Below are positions 1-11,654 of a stretch of 18,824 nucleotides of DNA, in pieces. The position numbers were made by a program, and so were the translations under genes. Origin of the DNA: Cellvibrionales bacterium UBA4495 (GTDB taxonomy: Bacteria; Pseudomonadota; Gammaproteobacteria; Pseudomonadales; Porticoccaceae); NCBI GenBank assembly GCA_002388905.1, contig DGNJ01000085.1, forward strand, positions 1 to 18,824, given 5' to 3'. Under the pieces are notes generated by a model. That model was not told where the DNA came from and made no database searches. It saw nothing but the letters and a program-made list of their open reading frames with translations. How positions within the stretch are numbered: position 1 is the stretch's first letter; each line of letters starts with the position of its first letter.

Positions 1-152
1 CCGCCTGGGGATTGTTCCGCGCGCCCGGGCAGGGGCGGAAAATCCGCAGAAAACCGGGCCAGAGAGCGGTTTTAGCCGCTGCCCGGCCGGACCGCCAGTC
101 ACCAAGGTGTGAGGCCTTGTGGAGATTCCGCCTCTCAAGGCCCCGGCGGTCG

Positions 153-181
153 TTGACAGAGCCCCGGCCCGCCCTTATACA
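153..181 (+). promoter_or_regulatory. sigma70-type promoter of rpmH operon
   Basis: A perfect -35 hexamer TTGACA (153-158) is followed after 17 bases by TATACA (176-181), a close match to the -10 consensus. Transcription would begin near 188, about 35 bases before the rpmH start. Strong promoters are expected for a ribosomal protein gene. The rest of 1-223 holds no gene that I can support. The assignment rests on motif match and spacing only. Confidence 0.75.
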
Positions 182-223
182 GCCCCGTCAATTCGAGATT
201 CAGCCTGAAACTGGAGTTTAGCC

Positions 224-358
224 GTGAAGCGCACCTATCAGCCCAGCGCGCTGGTTCGCAAGCGCCGCCACGGGTTCCGCGCACGCAAGGGAACCGTTGG
301 CGGGCGTCGCGTACTTGCCCGTCGCCGTGCCAAGGGCCGCAAGCGCCTCGCTGCCTGA
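224..358 (+). CDS. rpmH: 50S ribosomal protein L34
   Basis: A 44-residue, very basic protein with the L34 hallmarks: it starts MKRTYQPS, has HGFRAR in the middle and ends in the [12 protein letters not shown] block. L34 is a small protein of the large ribosomal subunit, and E. coli L34 has 46 residues, so the length fits. The start codon is GTG, set by GGAG at 213-216 with a 7-base spacer; no ATG is available. It is first in the rpmH-rnpA-yidD-yidC-mnmE run, behind a near-consensus promoter, and 29 bases separate it from rnpA. In E. coli and pseudomonads rpmH is transcribed away from dnaA, whereas here it points towards dnaA. Confidence 0.97.
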   Translation: MKRTYQPSALVRKRRHGFRARKGTVGGRRVLARRRAKGRKRLAA

Positions 359-387
359 GGGCGGTTACGCCACTCCGTGGCAGCTCC

Positions 388-759
388 ATGCCCGGTGCTT
401 CGTTCGATAAGAGCAAAAGGCTCCTCTCTCCCAGCGATTACCAAAGGGTGTTCGACCGTGCCGCGTACAAGGTCGGGCACCGTCAGTACCTTATACTCGC
501 CCGTCCCAACGGGCTCGGGCATCCCCGATTGGGGCTGATCGTCTCCAAGAAACACCTGCGTCGGGCCACGGACCGGAATCGGTTGAAGCGAGTGGCCAGG
601 GAAACCTTCAGGCACAATACCGACAGCCTCGATAGCCTCGACATTATTTTCCTGGTTCGACAGGGCATTCGGGAACTGGACCGCGGGCACCAGCACGAAG
701 CACTCATCGACGCCTGGCGGCGGCTGACGCGCAAGCTCGAGAAGCAGGAGGCCTCATGA
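388..759 (+). CDS. rnpA: Ribonuclease P protein component
   Basis: A 123-residue basic protein. It is the protein cofactor of RNase P, which binds the catalytic RNA and the 5' leader of pre-tRNAs during tRNA maturation. The diagnostic RNR block is at residues 62-75 ([14 protein letters not shown]), preceded by RLGLIVSKK (47-55), and the N-terminus has the usual [13 protein letters not shown]. The length is normal for the family (about 110-130). The ATG is the only sensible start, although no strong Shine-Dalgarno precedes it; it may depend on translation of rpmH 29 bases upstream. Its stop overlaps the yidD start (ATGA), as is usual for rnpA-yidD. Confidence 0.96.
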   Translation: MPGASFDKSKRLLSPSDYQRVFDRAAYKVGHRQYLILARPNGLGHPRLGLIVSKKHLRRATDRNRLKRVARETFRHNTDSLDSLDIIFLVRQGIRELDRGHQHEALIDAWRRLTRKLEKQEAS

Positions 760-992
760 AGTCGCTACTGTTGTTGCTTATAAGGCTATACACCCTGGCC
801 CTCAGCCCCTTTCTGGGCAACCATTGCCGCTTTTACCCCACTTGTTCCGCCTACGCCCGCGAAGCCATCGAGAGACACGGCGCCGCCAGAGGGGGTTACC
901 TGACAGTGCGGCGCATTCTAAAATGCCACCCTTTTCACGCCGGCGGCTGTGATCCCGTCCCGGACCCCATTTACCGCAATTCCGAGAATTGA
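756..992 (+). CDS. yidD: Membrane protein insertion efficiency factor YidD
   Basis: A 78-residue protein of the YidD family (UPF0161), associated with the inner membrane and thought to assist YidC-dependent insertion of membrane proteins. It has a hydrophobic, probably amphipathic N-terminus (residues 3-20), then the family signature [15 protein letters not shown] (from C24, with C30) and the C-terminal [12 protein letters not shown]. The start codon overlaps the rnpA stop by 4 bases and has a strong AGGAGG upstream. Its TGA stop lies just before the yidC ATG at 998. The rnpA-yidD-yidC context is conserved across bacteria and supports the call. Confidence 0.95.
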   Translation: MKSLLLLLIRLYTLALSPFLGNHCRFYPTCSAYAREAIERHGAARGGYLTVRRILKCHPFHAGGCDPVPDPIYRNSEN

Positions 993-997
993 TCATC

Positions 998-2665
998 ATG
1001 GATTGGCAACGCAACCTGCTTATTGGCGCCATTATCATTGTTCTGGGCCTTCTTTTTATTCGCTGGAACGAGTTTCAGGAACTGCGTCGCCCCCAACAGG
1101 AAAGTTTCGTCAAGGAATCCGTGGTGGTTCCGGAAACGCCGGACCGGGACATGGTGCCACCCGCCGACGGGGCGGTGCCGGAAGCGCCGGCGGAAGGGGG
1201 AGCTGAAGCGCCGCTGGAGCCTGCCAGCCCAGGGGATTCGCGGCTCGTTCAGGTATCCACTGATGTCCTCAATGTCACCATTGACACCTATGGCGGCGAT
1301 ATTGTCCGGGTGGCGCTCCCGGAACATCTTCAGTCCGGGGAGTCCACGGATCCGTTTGTGCTGCTCAATCGTACCCGGAGTCACACCTATGTCGCCCAAA
1401 GCGGGCTGGTGGGCAAAGATGGTACGGATACTAATGAGGGAAGACCCCGGTTTTCCGTGGACAAGGGCAGCTTCCGTCTGGCCGAGGGCCGGGACGAACT
1501 CACCGTGGCACTGACCCTCCGGCAGGACGATGCGCTGATCGTCAAGGAGTTTGTCTTCCGCCGGGGCGACTACCTTCTCGATGTCCGCTATCGGGTGGAA
1601 AACACCGGACAGGACCCATGGCAGGCGGCACTTTTCGGACAGATTCTCCGGGACGATTTCCGGCCGCCCGCCGGCGACGGCCTGGGCATGCAACCCTTCG
1701 TGGGCGCAGCCATCACCACGCCGGAAGAGAACTACAAGAAACTGGATTTCGGCGATCTGGCGGAGAAAGCCTTTACGGTTCGCCAGGAAGGTGGCTGGGT
1801 GGCCATGCTCCAGCACTATTTTCTCAGTGCCTGGGTTCCCGCCCAGGACGCCAACAACAGCTTTCGTCTTCGCCAGCTGAATTCCCGGGACCTTTTTGCA
1901 CTGGGTTTCACGTCGCCGGCCATATCGGTTGCCCCGGGGGAAACGGGCACGGTCAGTGCCGGTTTCTATGCCGGCCCCAAGGATCAGTACCGGCTTGAGG
2001 AGATCGCTCCTCATCTGGACCTGACCATCGATTACGGTTGGCTGTGGTGGGTTGCCAAACCCATTTTCGCCTTGCTGACTTTTATTCACGGCGTTGTCGG
2101 CAACTGGGGCTGGGCCATTATTCTCCTGACCGTCCTGATCAAGGCGCTTTTCTTCAAGCTTTCTGCCACCAGCTACAAATCGATGGCGAAGATGCGCAAG
2201 CTCCAGCCCGAGATGCAGCGGCTCAAGGAGCTTTACGGCGATGATCGCCAGAAGCTGTCCCAGGAAATGATGAATTTCTACAAGCGGGAAAAGGTCAATC
2301 CGCTCGGCGGCTGTCTGCCCATTCTTATCCAGATGCCGGTATTTATCGCCCTTTATTGGGTGTTGTTTGAAAGTGTCGAGTTGCGGCATGCCCCCTGGAT
2401 TCTGTGGATTGAGGATCTGTCCCAGAAGGATCCCTATTTCGTCCTGCCGGTGCTCAACGGCATCGCCATGTTCGTCACCGCGCAGCTCCAGCCGGAACCG
2501 CCGGACCCCATGCAGGCAAAGATCATGAAGTTGATGCCGGTGGCGTTTTCCTTCCTGTTTGCCTTTTTCCCGGCGGGTCTGGTGCTTTACTGGACAGTCA
2601 ACTCAGTGCTTTCCATTGCCCAGCAGTGGTATGTGACGCGCCGTATCGAGGCGGGCAAAGGATAG
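998..2665 (+). CDS. yidC: Membrane protein insertase YidC
   Basis: A 555-residue YidC/Oxa1 insertase, which inserts proteins into the inner membrane alone or with SecYEG. The N-terminus MDWQRN plus a first membrane segment (about residues 5-22) is typical of proteobacterial YidC. A large periplasmic beta-domain covers roughly residues 60-330, preceded by a Pro/Ala/Glu-rich linker. The conserved C-terminal insertase core follows, with [38 protein letters not shown] and a last helix before QQWYVTRR. The positive residue in the core groove is lysine (TVLIK) where E. coli has arginine. I chose ATG 998; an upstream in-frame TTG at 989 would add only three residues and overlap yidD. Confidence 0.96.
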   Translation: MDWQRNLLIGAIIIVLGLLFIRWNEFQELRRPQQESFVKESVVVPETPDRDMVPPADGAVPEAPAEGGAEAPLEPASPGDSRLVQVSTDVLNVTIDTYGGDIVRVALPEHLQSGESTDPFVLLNRTRSHTYVAQSGLVGKDGTDTNEGRPRFSVDKGSFRLAEGRDELTVALTLRQDDALIVKEFVFRRGDYLLDVRYRVENTGQDPWQAALFGQILRDDFRPPAGDGLGMQPFVGAAITTPEENYKKLDFGDLAEKAFTVRQEGGWVAMLQHYFLSAWVPAQDANNSFRLRQLNSRDLFALGFTSPAISVAPGETGTVSAGFYAGPKDQYRLEEIAPHLDLTIDYGWLWWVAKPIFALLTFIHGVVGNWGWAIILLTVLIKALFFKLSATSYKSMAKMRKLQPEMQRLKELYGDDRQKLSQEMMNFYKREKVNPLGGCLPILIQMPVFIALYWVLFESVELRHAPWILWIEDLSQKDPYFVLPVLNGIAMFVTAQLQPEPPDPMQAKIMKLMPVAFSFLFAFFPAGLVLYWTVNSVLSIAQQWYVTRRIEAGKG

Positions 2666-2675
2666 CGTCAGGGAT

Positions 2676-4037
2676 ATGGTCCTGGACAGCGATCCCATCG
2701 CCGCCATAGCCACCCCTCCCGGCCGCGGCGGGGTGGGTATCGTCCGGGTTTCCGGGGGCAACCTCCACGGGTTTCTCAAGAGTCTGCTGGCAAAAGCCCC
2801 GGAGCCCCGCCGCGCCACTTTCTGCCGGGTGGCCAACGATAACGGCGAGGTAATCGACGAAGCCCTTTTGCTGTTTTTCCCCGGCCCCCACTCGTTCACC
2901 GGGGAAGATGTCATTGAGTTGCACGGGCACGGCGGTCCCGTGGTCATGGACGAGCTACTGGCGCGAATGGTGTCGCTGGGGGCCCGTCTGGCCAGGCCCG
3001 GTGAGTTTTCCGAGCGGGCTTTTCTCAATGGCAAGCTCGATCTGGCCCAGGCCGAAGCGATTGCCGACCTGATTGATGCCAGTTCCAGCCAGGCGGCCCG
3101 CAGTGCCGTGCGCTCTCTGCAGGGAGAGTTTTCCCGGCGCGTCCACGGGGTGGTGGAACAGTTAATACAACTGCGTACATACGTGGAGGCGGCTATCGAT
3201 TTTTCCGACGAGGAGATCGACTTTCTCGGCGACGGAAAAGTCGAGGCGGCCATTGAGGGATTAGTGGGCGATCTGGATGCCGTGATCGGCGATGCCCGCC
3301 AGGGCGCTCTACTGCGGGAGGGAATGACCGTGGCCATTGCCGGCAAACCCAACGCCGGAAAGTCCAGCCTGCTCAATGCCCTGTCCGGCCGGGATGCGGC
3401 TATTGTCACGGATATTGCCGGTACCACCCGGGATGTCCTCAGGGAGAGTATCCATCTCGATGGTATGCCCCTGCACGTGGTGGATACCGCCGGTCTGCGC
3501 GAGAGTACCGACAAAGTCGAGCGGGAAGGGATACGCCGGGCCTGGCGTGAAATCGAGCATGCTGACCGGGTCCTGTTCGTTGTCGATCTGAGCGAAGGAA
3601 AAGGCATGGACATTGAGGCCATATGGCCTGAGTTTTTTAGGCGCTTCCCGGGCGGCGATAACCTGACCGTGATTTTCAACAAGGCGGACCTGGTGGGCCA
3701 GGAACCGATTTACCGGGAAGAGGACATTCCCACCATCCGCCTGTCGGCGAAAACCGGAGAGGGCATGGCTATTCTGCGCGACCACCTGAAAGCCTGTATG
3801 GGGTATCGGGCGCCGGAGGCCGGTGGCTTTATCGCCCGCAGGCGCCACCTGGATGCCCTCGGGCGTGCCCGGGATCATTTGCACGATGCCTGGCATCAGT
3901 TACGGGTTTCCGGCGCCGGGGAGCTTGCCGCGGAGGATCTGCGTTATGCACAGAACTGCCTGGGGGAAATCACCGGTGAGTTCAGTGCCGACGATTTGCT
4001 GGGCCGCATATTCTCCAGTTTCTGTATTGGAAAGTGA
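2676..4037 (+). CDS. mnmE: tRNA-modification GTPase MnmE (TrmE)
   Basis: A 453-residue GTPase that, with MnmG, installs the (carboxymethyl)aminomethyl group on wobble uridine 34 of certain tRNAs. The N-terminal folate-binding domain starts [22 protein letters not shown], followed by a helical domain with the GTPase inserted. G1 is GKPNAGKS (223-230), G2 GTTRD, G3 DTAGLR (from 270) and G4 NKAD (from 335). The protein ends in the essential CIGK motif, so it is complete. Eleven bases separate it from yidC. Its usual downstream partners in pseudomonads (mnmG, rsmG, parA, parB) are absent, and the putative origin and dnaA follow instead. A DnaA-box match lies in its last 100 bases (3944-3952). Confidence 0.97.
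   Translation: MVLDSDPIAAIATPPGRGGVGIVRVSGGNLHGFLKSLLAKAPEPRRATFCRVANDNGEVIDEALLLFFPGPHSFTGEDVIELHGHGGPVVMDELLARMVSLGARLARPGEFSERAFLNGKLDLAQAEAIADLIDASSSQAARSAVRSLQGEFSRRVHGVVEQLIQLRTYVEAAIDFSDEEIDFLGDGKVEAAIEGLVGDLDAVIGDARQGALLREGMTVAIAGKPNAGKSSLLNALSGRDAAIVTDIAGTTRDVLRESIHLDGMPLHVVDTAGLRESTDKVEREGIRRAWREIEHADRVLFVVDLSEGKGMDIEAIWPEFFRRFPGGDNLTVIFNKADLVGQEPIYREEDIPTIRLSAKTGEGMAILRDHLKACMGYRAPEAGGFIARRRHLDALGRARDHLHDAWHQLRVSGAGELAAEDLRYAQNCLGEITGEFSADDLLGRIFSSFCIGK
3944..3952 (+). promoter_or_regulatory. DnaA box (TTATGCACA) inside mnmE 3' end
   Basis: TTATGCACA matches the relaxed DnaA-box consensus TTWTNCACA exactly. It lies in the coding sequence of mnmE about 200 bases before the first intergenic box and could be the outermost box of the origin. 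A 9-mer match in coding DNA can also be chance. Confidence 0.4.
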
Positions 4038-4153
4038 CCACGTAAACACCCCCGGTCACCTTAAAAAACGACAGCCATTGTCGGCCGGTACAGCGGGCTT
4101 GTCTAAGTGTTTCCCGCCTTGATTGCACCGCAATCCCACAAGTTAATAACAGG

Positions 4154-4162
4154 TTATCCACA
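4154..4162 (+). promoter_or_regulatory. DnaA box, perfect (TTATCCACA)
   Basis: An exact TTATCCACA, the high-affinity DnaA-binding 9-mer, inside the extended form GGTTATCCACAG. It marks the left edge of the AT-rich block in the mnmE-dnaA gap. Confidence 0.85.
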
Positions 4163-4201
4163 GCTATTGGTTGTTTTTTGGTCAATTTGTTGTTGTCAAC
4201 C

Positions 4202-4210
4202 TGTGAAAAA
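4202..4210 (-). promoter_or_regulatory. DnaA box, variant (TTTTTCACA)
   Basis: Read on the minus strand this is TTTTTCACA, which fits TTWTNCACA. It lies inside the AT-rich block between the two perfect boxes. Such variants are usually weaker sites. Confidence 0.5.
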
Positions 4211-4293
4211 ATACAGAACCGGAAAAGTTCTTAGTGTTTTGATTTTAAAGAATAAATTGTTTTATTGTTCACGAGAGCAATCTCGGTTTCAGG

Positions 4294-4302
4294 TGTGGAT
4301 AA
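4294..4302 (-). promoter_or_regulatory. DnaA box, perfect (TTATCCACA, minus strand)
   Basis: TGTGGATAA on the plus strand is a perfect DnaA box on the minus strand, 140 bases from the other perfect box and facing it. It is about 45 bases upstream of the dnaA start, so it could also serve DnaA autorepression. Confidence 0.85.
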
Positions 4303-4346
4303 GTCGTCGGATTCCCGGTAGACTCGTCGAGTTTCCACGGGGTCGT

Positions 4347-5849
4347 ATGCAGAACTTTTATCAAACAAAAAAAGACGAGGACGGAGTTTTGGCGGAAGCG
4401 GTTTGGCAAAAATGTCTCGACCATTTGCAAGACGAACTGCCGACACAACAATTCAATACCTGGATTCGCCCTCTGAAGCTGGATTACAACCAAACCGGGG
4501 ATGAACTTCCGGAAACGCTGCGCCTGATTGCACCTAACCGTTTTGTCCAGGATTGGGTTAGCGACAAGTTTCTCGATCGCATTCGCGAGTTATTTTCCGA
4601 GGTAGCCGGCAGCCGTTGCGAGGTGGTGGTCGAATTCAGCGCCCTGAGAGGCGCCTCCATACGGCGGCGGGTTCGCCGTGAGGCTGGAGAACAGGCGCCG
4701 GACGGCGAGGAAAGGATCGAGACGGAGACGGGCCAGTCTCCCGGCGACCTGCCCCGTATTGGCCCTGCAGCTGCAAAACCCAGGACCGGCGGTGCCGAGC
4801 CCGTGGCTGTCGAGGGCAGCCTTCGTCACGAGACCAACCTGAACGGTAATTTTACCTTCAACTCTTTCGTCGAAGGTAAGTCCAACCAACTGGCCCGGGC
4901 CGCGGCGCGGCAGGTGGCGGAAAATCCCGGGGGTTCCTATAACCCGCTGTTTATCTACGGTGGGGTGGGCCTGGGTAAAACCCACTTGATGCACGCAGTG
5001 GGAAACTCCCTGCGGGATAACAATCCCAATGCCAAAATCATCTACCTGCATTCTGAGCGGTTTGTCGCCGATATGGTCAAGGCGCTCCAGCTCAACGCCA
5101 TCAACGATTTCAAGCGATTCTATCGATCAGTGGATGCCCTGCTGATCGACGATATCCAGTTTTTTGCCGGCAAGGACCGATCGCAGGAGGAATTCTTCCA
5201 CACCTTCAACGCGTTACTGGAGGGGGGGCAACAGATGATTCTGACCTGCGATCGCTACCCGAAGGAAATAGATGGCCTGGAAGAGCGGTTGAAGTCCCGT
5301 TTCGGCTGGGGCCTTACCGTGGCCGTGGAGCCGCCGGAACTGGAAACCCGTGTCGCCATCCTGATTAAAAAGGCGAAACAGGCCAATGTGGCATTGCCTC
5401 CAGAGGCCGCCTTCTTTATCGGCCAGCGAATTCGCTCCAATGTCCGGGAGTTGGAGGGCGCTCTGAAGCGGGTAATCGCCAATGCCCATTTTACGGGAAG
5501 GCCCATTGATATCGACTTGATCCGGGAATCCTTGAAGGACCTGTTGGCGCTACAGGACAAGCTCGTTACTATAGACAATATTCAGCGCACGGTGGCGGAT
5601 TACTACAAGATCAAGTTGTCGGATCTGCTCTCCAAAAGGAGGAGTCGCTCCATTGCCAGGCCCCGCCAGGTGGCCATGTCCCTGGCCAAGGAACTGACCA
5701 GCCACAGTTTGCCGGAAATCGGTGAAGCCTTTGGGGGTAAGGACCACACTACGGTGCTCCATGCCTGCCGCAAGGTAAAGAGCCTGAATGATACGGACAG
5801 GGATATCAGGGAAGACATGAAGAACCTGATGCGGTTGTTGACCACCTGA
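4347..5849 (+). CDS. dnaA: Chromosomal replication initiator protein DnaA
   Basis: About 500 residues; DnaA binds DnaA boxes, opens the origin and loads the helicase. Domain I ([19 protein letters not shown] and NTWIRPL) is followed by a long, charged, poorly conserved linker (about 100-165). The AAA+ domain has Walker [10 protein letters not shown] (about 205) and Walker [10 protein letters not shown] (about 265). The C-terminal domain ends with the signature [11 protein letters not shown] (about 465), which reads the box. It is longer than E. coli DnaA (467), mainly in the linker. Start: ATG 4347 has only a weak GGGG 4 bases upstream. TTG 4389 has GAGG with 8-base spacing and would give MAEAVWQKC, which matches homologue N-termini better; either is possible. 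The open frame continues upstream to 4107, but that is origin DNA. Confidence 0.95.
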   Translation: MQNFYQTKKDEDGVLAEAVWQKCLDHLQDELPTQQFNTWIRPLKLDYNQTGDELPETLRLIAPNRFVQDWVSDKFLDRIRELFSEVAGSRCEVVVEFSALRGASIRRRVRREAGEQAPDGEERIETETGQSPGDLPRIGPAAAKPRTGGAEPVAVEGSLRHETNLNGNFTFNSFVEGKSNQLARAAARQVAENPGGSYNPLFIYGGVGLGKTHLMHAVGNSLRDNNPNAKIIYLHSERFVADMVKALQLNAINDFKRFYRSVDALLIDDIQFFAGKDRSQEEFFHTFNALLEGGQQMILTCDRYPKEIDGLEERLKSRFGWGLTVAVEPPELETRVAILIKKAKQANVALPPEAAFFIGQRIRSNVRELEGALKRVIANAHFTGRPIDIDLIRESLKDLLALQDKLVTIDNIQRTVADYYKIKLSDLLSKRRSRSIARPRQVAMSLAKELTSHSLPEIGEAFGGKDHTTVLHACRKVKSLNDTDRDIREDMKNLMRLLTT

Positions 5850-5904
5850 TGACCCGGACTCTCTGACAGCAAACGAATTTTCAATAATCGGAAGAAAGTT
5901 GCCA

Positions 5905-7005
5905 ATGAAATTCAGTATCTCGCGGGAAGCCTTCCTCAAACCTCTTCAGTTGGTCGTCAGTGTCGTCGAGCGCCGGCAGACCCTGCCGGTACTCTCCAAT
6001 GTTCTTATCAGTCTCGATGACGGCCGGCTTTCGCTGACGGGTACGGACCTGGAAGTGGAAATTGTCGGTCGTCAGGCTATCGACGAAGCCGAGGAGGGTG
6101 GAGAAATCACGGCCCCCGCGCGGAAGCTGATGGATATCTGCAAATCGTTGCCGGAGGGCGCCCAGATTCGCTTCTCGGAGGAGGGGGGGAGAATGCTGCT
6201 CCAGAGTGGCCGGAGTCGTTTTACGCTTTCCACACTGCCGGCCAGTGAGTTCCCCGCCGTGGATGAAGGGCCGGGGCAGGTTGAGTTCAATATTCCCGGT
6301 GCCGAGCTTAAGGGGCTGATCGATAGTACCTCTTTTGCCATGGCGCAGCAGGATGTCCGGTACTACCTGAATGGCATGCTCTGGGAAGCGGCCGAGGGCA
6401 CGCTCAGGGCGGTAGCCACCGATGGGCACCGGTTGGCCATGGCGACGCGCGCCATGCCTTTCAGTGTTCCGGAAAAAATTCAGGCCATTATTCCCCGGAA
6501 AGGTGTCGTGGAGCTCTCCCGTATCCTCCCGGAAGAGGGTGAAGTGGAGGTGGTGCTCGGCAACAATCATGTCCGTATCCAGGGGGAGGATTTCCGGTTC
6601 ACCTCGAAGCTGATTGACGGCGCTTACCCCGACTACGACCGGGTGTTGCCCAAGGGTGGTGATAAAACTATGTCCGGATCCCGTGAGTTATTGCGCAGTG
6701 CCTTCGCCCGGACGTCGATTCTTTCCAATGAAAAATATCGGGGCGTGCGTCTATTGCTGCAGGAAAACCTCCTGAAGATGACCGCCAACAACCCCGAGCA
6801 GGAAGAGGCCGAAGAGGAGGTCTCCGTCGAATACGAAGGCGGGGAGCTGGAGATAGGCTTCAATGTCAACTACCTGCTCGACGTTCTCAACGTTCTCCGG
6901 GGTGACCAGGTGCGCTTCCTGCTCTCGGATGCCAATAGCAGTGCCCTGATCGAAGATCCCGCCAACGAGAGCGCCCTTTACGTCATCATGCCCATGAGGT
7001 TGTAG
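5905..7005 (+). CDS. dnaN: DNA polymerase III sliding clamp (beta subunit)
   Basis: 366 residues, the same length as the E. coli beta clamp. The dimeric ring tethers DNA polymerase III and other factors to DNA. It begins MKFSISREAFLKPLQLVVSVVE, carries the three repeated clamp domains (about 1-125, 126-250, 251-366) and ends in the typical VIMPMRL, which forms part of the partner-binding groove. The ATG at 5905 is preferred over an in-frame TTG at 5899; a GGAAG element lies upstream at a suitable distance. It follows dnaA after 55 bases and precedes recF in the conserved dnaA-dnaN-recF-gyrB order. I see no anomaly. Confidence 0.97.
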   Translation: MKFSISREAFLKPLQLVVSVVERRQTLPVLSNVLISLDDGRLSLTGTDLEVEIVGRQAIDEAEEGGEITAPARKLMDICKSLPEGAQIRFSEEGGRMLLQSGRSRFTLSTLPASEFPAVDEGPGQVEFNIPGAELKGLIDSTSFAMAQQDVRYYLNGMLWEAAEGTLRAVATDGHRLAMATRAMPFSVPEKIQAIIPRKGVVELSRILPEEGEVEVVLGNNHVRIQGEDFRFTSKLIDGAYPDYDRVLPKGGDKTMSGSRELLRSAFARTSILSNEKYRGVRLLLQENLLKMTANNPEQEEAEEEVSVEYEGGELEIGFNVNYLLDVLNVLRGDQVRFLLSDANSSALIEDPANESALYVIMPMRL

Positions 7006-7056
7006 GGGAGGTCGCGTATTGTTCAGGCTGCGATTAGCGTCGGCCTGTAGCCTCCC
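7006..7056 (+). repeat. Nested inverted repeat filling the dnaN-recF gap
   Basis: GGGAGG (7006-7011), directly after the dnaN stop, pairs with CCTCCC (7051-7056) six bases before the recF ATG. Inside it CAGGC (7024-7028) pairs with GCCTG (7043-7047). The two stems nest and take up nearly the whole intergenic gap. No T-tract follows, so this is not an intrinsic terminator. In RNA it could bring the dnaN stop close to the recF start. Confidence 0.45.
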
Positions 7057-7062
7057 GCTCTT

Positions 7063-10628
<3,566 letters not shown>

Positions 10629-10641
10629 AAAAGCCCGTTAT

Positions 10642-10683
10642 CACTCTGGGTCCCGGTCCGGTCGACCCGGAGTGAGGTTTTTT
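10642..10683 (+). terminator. Rho-independent terminator after gyrB
   Basis: CACTCTGGGTC (10642-10652) pairs with GACCCGGAGTG (10664-10674), an 11-bp stem with one T-G wobble, followed by AGG and six T (10678-10683). It is correctly placed to end the dnaA-dnaN-recF-gyrB run. On the opposite strand the same hairpin is followed by GGGCTTTT, so it may also slow transcripts arriving from the minus-strand operon. Confidence 0.85.
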
Positions 10684-10684
10684 A

Positions 10685-10704
10685 TCCCTTTGAAAGAAAA
10701 GGGT
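10685..10704. repeat. Small hairpin between converging operons
   Basis: CCCTTT (10686-10691) pairs with AAAGGG (10698-10703) across a 6-base loop. It lies between the gyrB terminator and the stop codon of the small minus-strand gene. Read on the minus strand it is followed by ATAAAAAA rather than T residues, so it is not a canonical terminator for that gene. Confidence 0.35.
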
Positions 10705-10881
10705 TTATAGGTTCGTTCGGCGCCAGATATTGTCGCTTTCATCCTCTTTACGTCGACCGCCGTTTCTGCGTCTGTTTTGGGCGTCGGGTTCGAAGCGTAT
10801 TTCCTGGCGCCGGTCCCGATCTTGCCGTCTGACCCGGCGTCGCTGATCGGGACCGGTGTAAGGTGTCTCGCCGTCTTTCAT
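10705..10881 (-). CDS. Small arginine-rich hypothetical protein (58 aa)
   Basis: A 58-codon frame running from ATG 10881 to TAA. I do not recognise a named family. The protein is highly charged, with repeated Arg clusters: RRRVRRQDRDRRQEIRFEP, then NRRRNGG and GRRKEDESDN. The pattern RRx(n)DRRxEIRFEP...RRx(n)GRRK has a two-unit look. There are no membrane segments or cysteines. A good purine-rich Shine-Dalgarno (GAGGGAG, then GCGGGGA) precedes the ATG, supporting translation. It lies 56 bases downstream of plsC on the same strand and may be the last gene of the glyQ operon. A longer frame reaches 10971 but would overlap plsC and lacks a better start. A nucleic-acid- or RNA-binding role is only a guess from charge. 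Confidence 0.6.
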   Translation of the reverse strand: MKDGETPYTGPDQRRRVRRQDRDRRQEIRFEPDAQNRRRNGGRRKEDESDNIWRRTNL

Positions 10882-10937
10882 TCCCCGCTCCCTCGCTGAT
10901 TGTAGTATTCCTTTGATTGTAGGCCAGTGCCGGTGTC

Positions 10938-11654
10938 TCAGCCGATGGTTTTCTGGGTCGCCTCGATCCAATCTCTTGCCGCTGCGGTAATGGCCTTGCT
11001 GTCGCCGCCGGCAGCCGCCAGGGGTTCGCCAAACACGACGGTGATCGTTCCCGGGTACTTGAGGAAGCGCCTGGCGGGCCAGCAGTGGCCGGCATTGAGG
11101 GCCACGGGTAGAACGGGGACTCCGGCGGCCACGGCGAGGGCGGCGCCGCTTCGGCCATAGTTGCCGGTTTTCCCCGGATCCATGCGGGTACCTTCCGGAT
11201 AGACGATCACATTGTTGCCCGAGCGCAGTCGTTCCACCCCCTGCTCGATGATTTCCCGAAGCGCCCGCCTGGGGTTACTGCGGTCGATGGCGATGGGGCG
11301 GGTGGTCTTGAGACCCCAGCCGAAAAAGGGAATACGGAGCAATTCCTGCTTGAGAATCGTGCTCACGGGGCGGAACCGTCGCTGGAGATAGTAGGTTTCC
11401 CAGCTGGATTGGTGTTTGCTCAGGATGACGAAGGGTCTTTCGGGAATATTATCTTCTCCCAGGACCCTCAGGCGAACGCCGCAGGTTAGGCGTAACCAGT
11501 GTACGATCAGAAAGTTGCCCCAGGTGACCATTTCCTGCAGGTATCGGTGCGGCAACAGCAAGCCGATGGTAAAGCTCAATAGCGAAAAAACCACCACGAT
11601 GGGTGCATATCCCAGGTAGAAAACCAGCGAGCGTACCCCGTAGAGAAGCTTCAT
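10938..11654 (-). CDS. plsC: 1-acyl-sn-glycerol-3-phosphate acyltransferase (PlsC family)
   Basis: A 238-residue PlsC-family protein, expected to acylate lysophosphatidic acid to phosphatidic acid at the inner membrane. A hydrophobic N-terminus (about 8-35) would anchor it. The catalytic motif is HQSSWE (81-86), that is HX4E instead of the textbook HX4D; KHQSxWET is, to my knowledge, usual in this subgroup. YPEGTR (152-157) is the phosphate-binding motif, and PVLPVALNAG follows. The ATG overlaps the gmhB stop (ATGA); a longer frame to 11948 runs through gmhB and is spurious. Pseudomonas aeruginosa has a homologous gene at the same place between gyrB and gmhB (PA0005, lptA). It may not be the only PlsC of the cell. 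Confidence 0.9.
   Translation of the reverse strand: MKLLYGVRSLVFYLGYAPIVVVFSLLSFTIGLLLPHRYLQEMVTWGNFLIVHWLRLTCGVRLRVLGEDNIPERPFVILSKHQSSWETYYLQRRFRPVSTILKQELLRIPFFGWGLKTTRPIAIDRSNPRRALREIIEQGVERLRSGNNVIVYPEGTRMDPGKTGNYGRSGAALAVAAGVPVLPVALNAGHCWPARRFLKYPGTITVVFGEPLAAAGGDSKAITAAARDWIEATQKTIG

Larger units (their letters stand above)
4038..4346. other. oriC: Putative chromosomal replication origin (oriC), mnmE-dnaA intergenic
   Basis: This 309-base gap holds no gene. It has two perfect DnaA boxes in opposite orientation (4154-4162 +, 4294-4302 -), one variant box (4202-4210 -), and between the outer boxes a strongly AT-rich block (about 4164-4270, richest at 4224-4268) suited to be the unwinding element. 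It lies directly upstream of dnaA, a common origin position. I find no GATC here, so Dam/SeqA control of the E. coli type is unlikely. A short inverted repeat, GTGACC/GGTCAC (4034-4059), spans the mnmE stop without a T-tract, and ACTCG-T-CGAGT (4322-4332) lies just before dnaA. The origin role is inferred; the dnaA promoter must also be here, but no hexamer pair stands out. Confidence 0.75.

Noticed and set aside
113..142. Inverted repeat GGCCTTG/CAAGGCC before the rpmH promoter
   Set aside because: A 7-bp stem with a 16-base loop and no T-tract; not a convincing terminator, and no operator is known to match.
971..2389. 472-codon open frame on the minus strand opposite yidC
   Set aside because: It is antisense to an unmistakable yidC, resembles no family, and arises from high-GC codon usage.
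4239..4266. Possible dnaA promoter TTGATT-16-TTTATT in the AT-rich block
   Set aside because: Both hexamers match the consensus in only four of six positions within AT-rich DNA, where such matches are common.
4107..4346. 80-codon upstream extension of the dnaA frame
   Set aside because: It runs through the AT-rich DNA and DnaA boxes, starts at a GTG without a ribosome site, and reads as non-conserved sequence.
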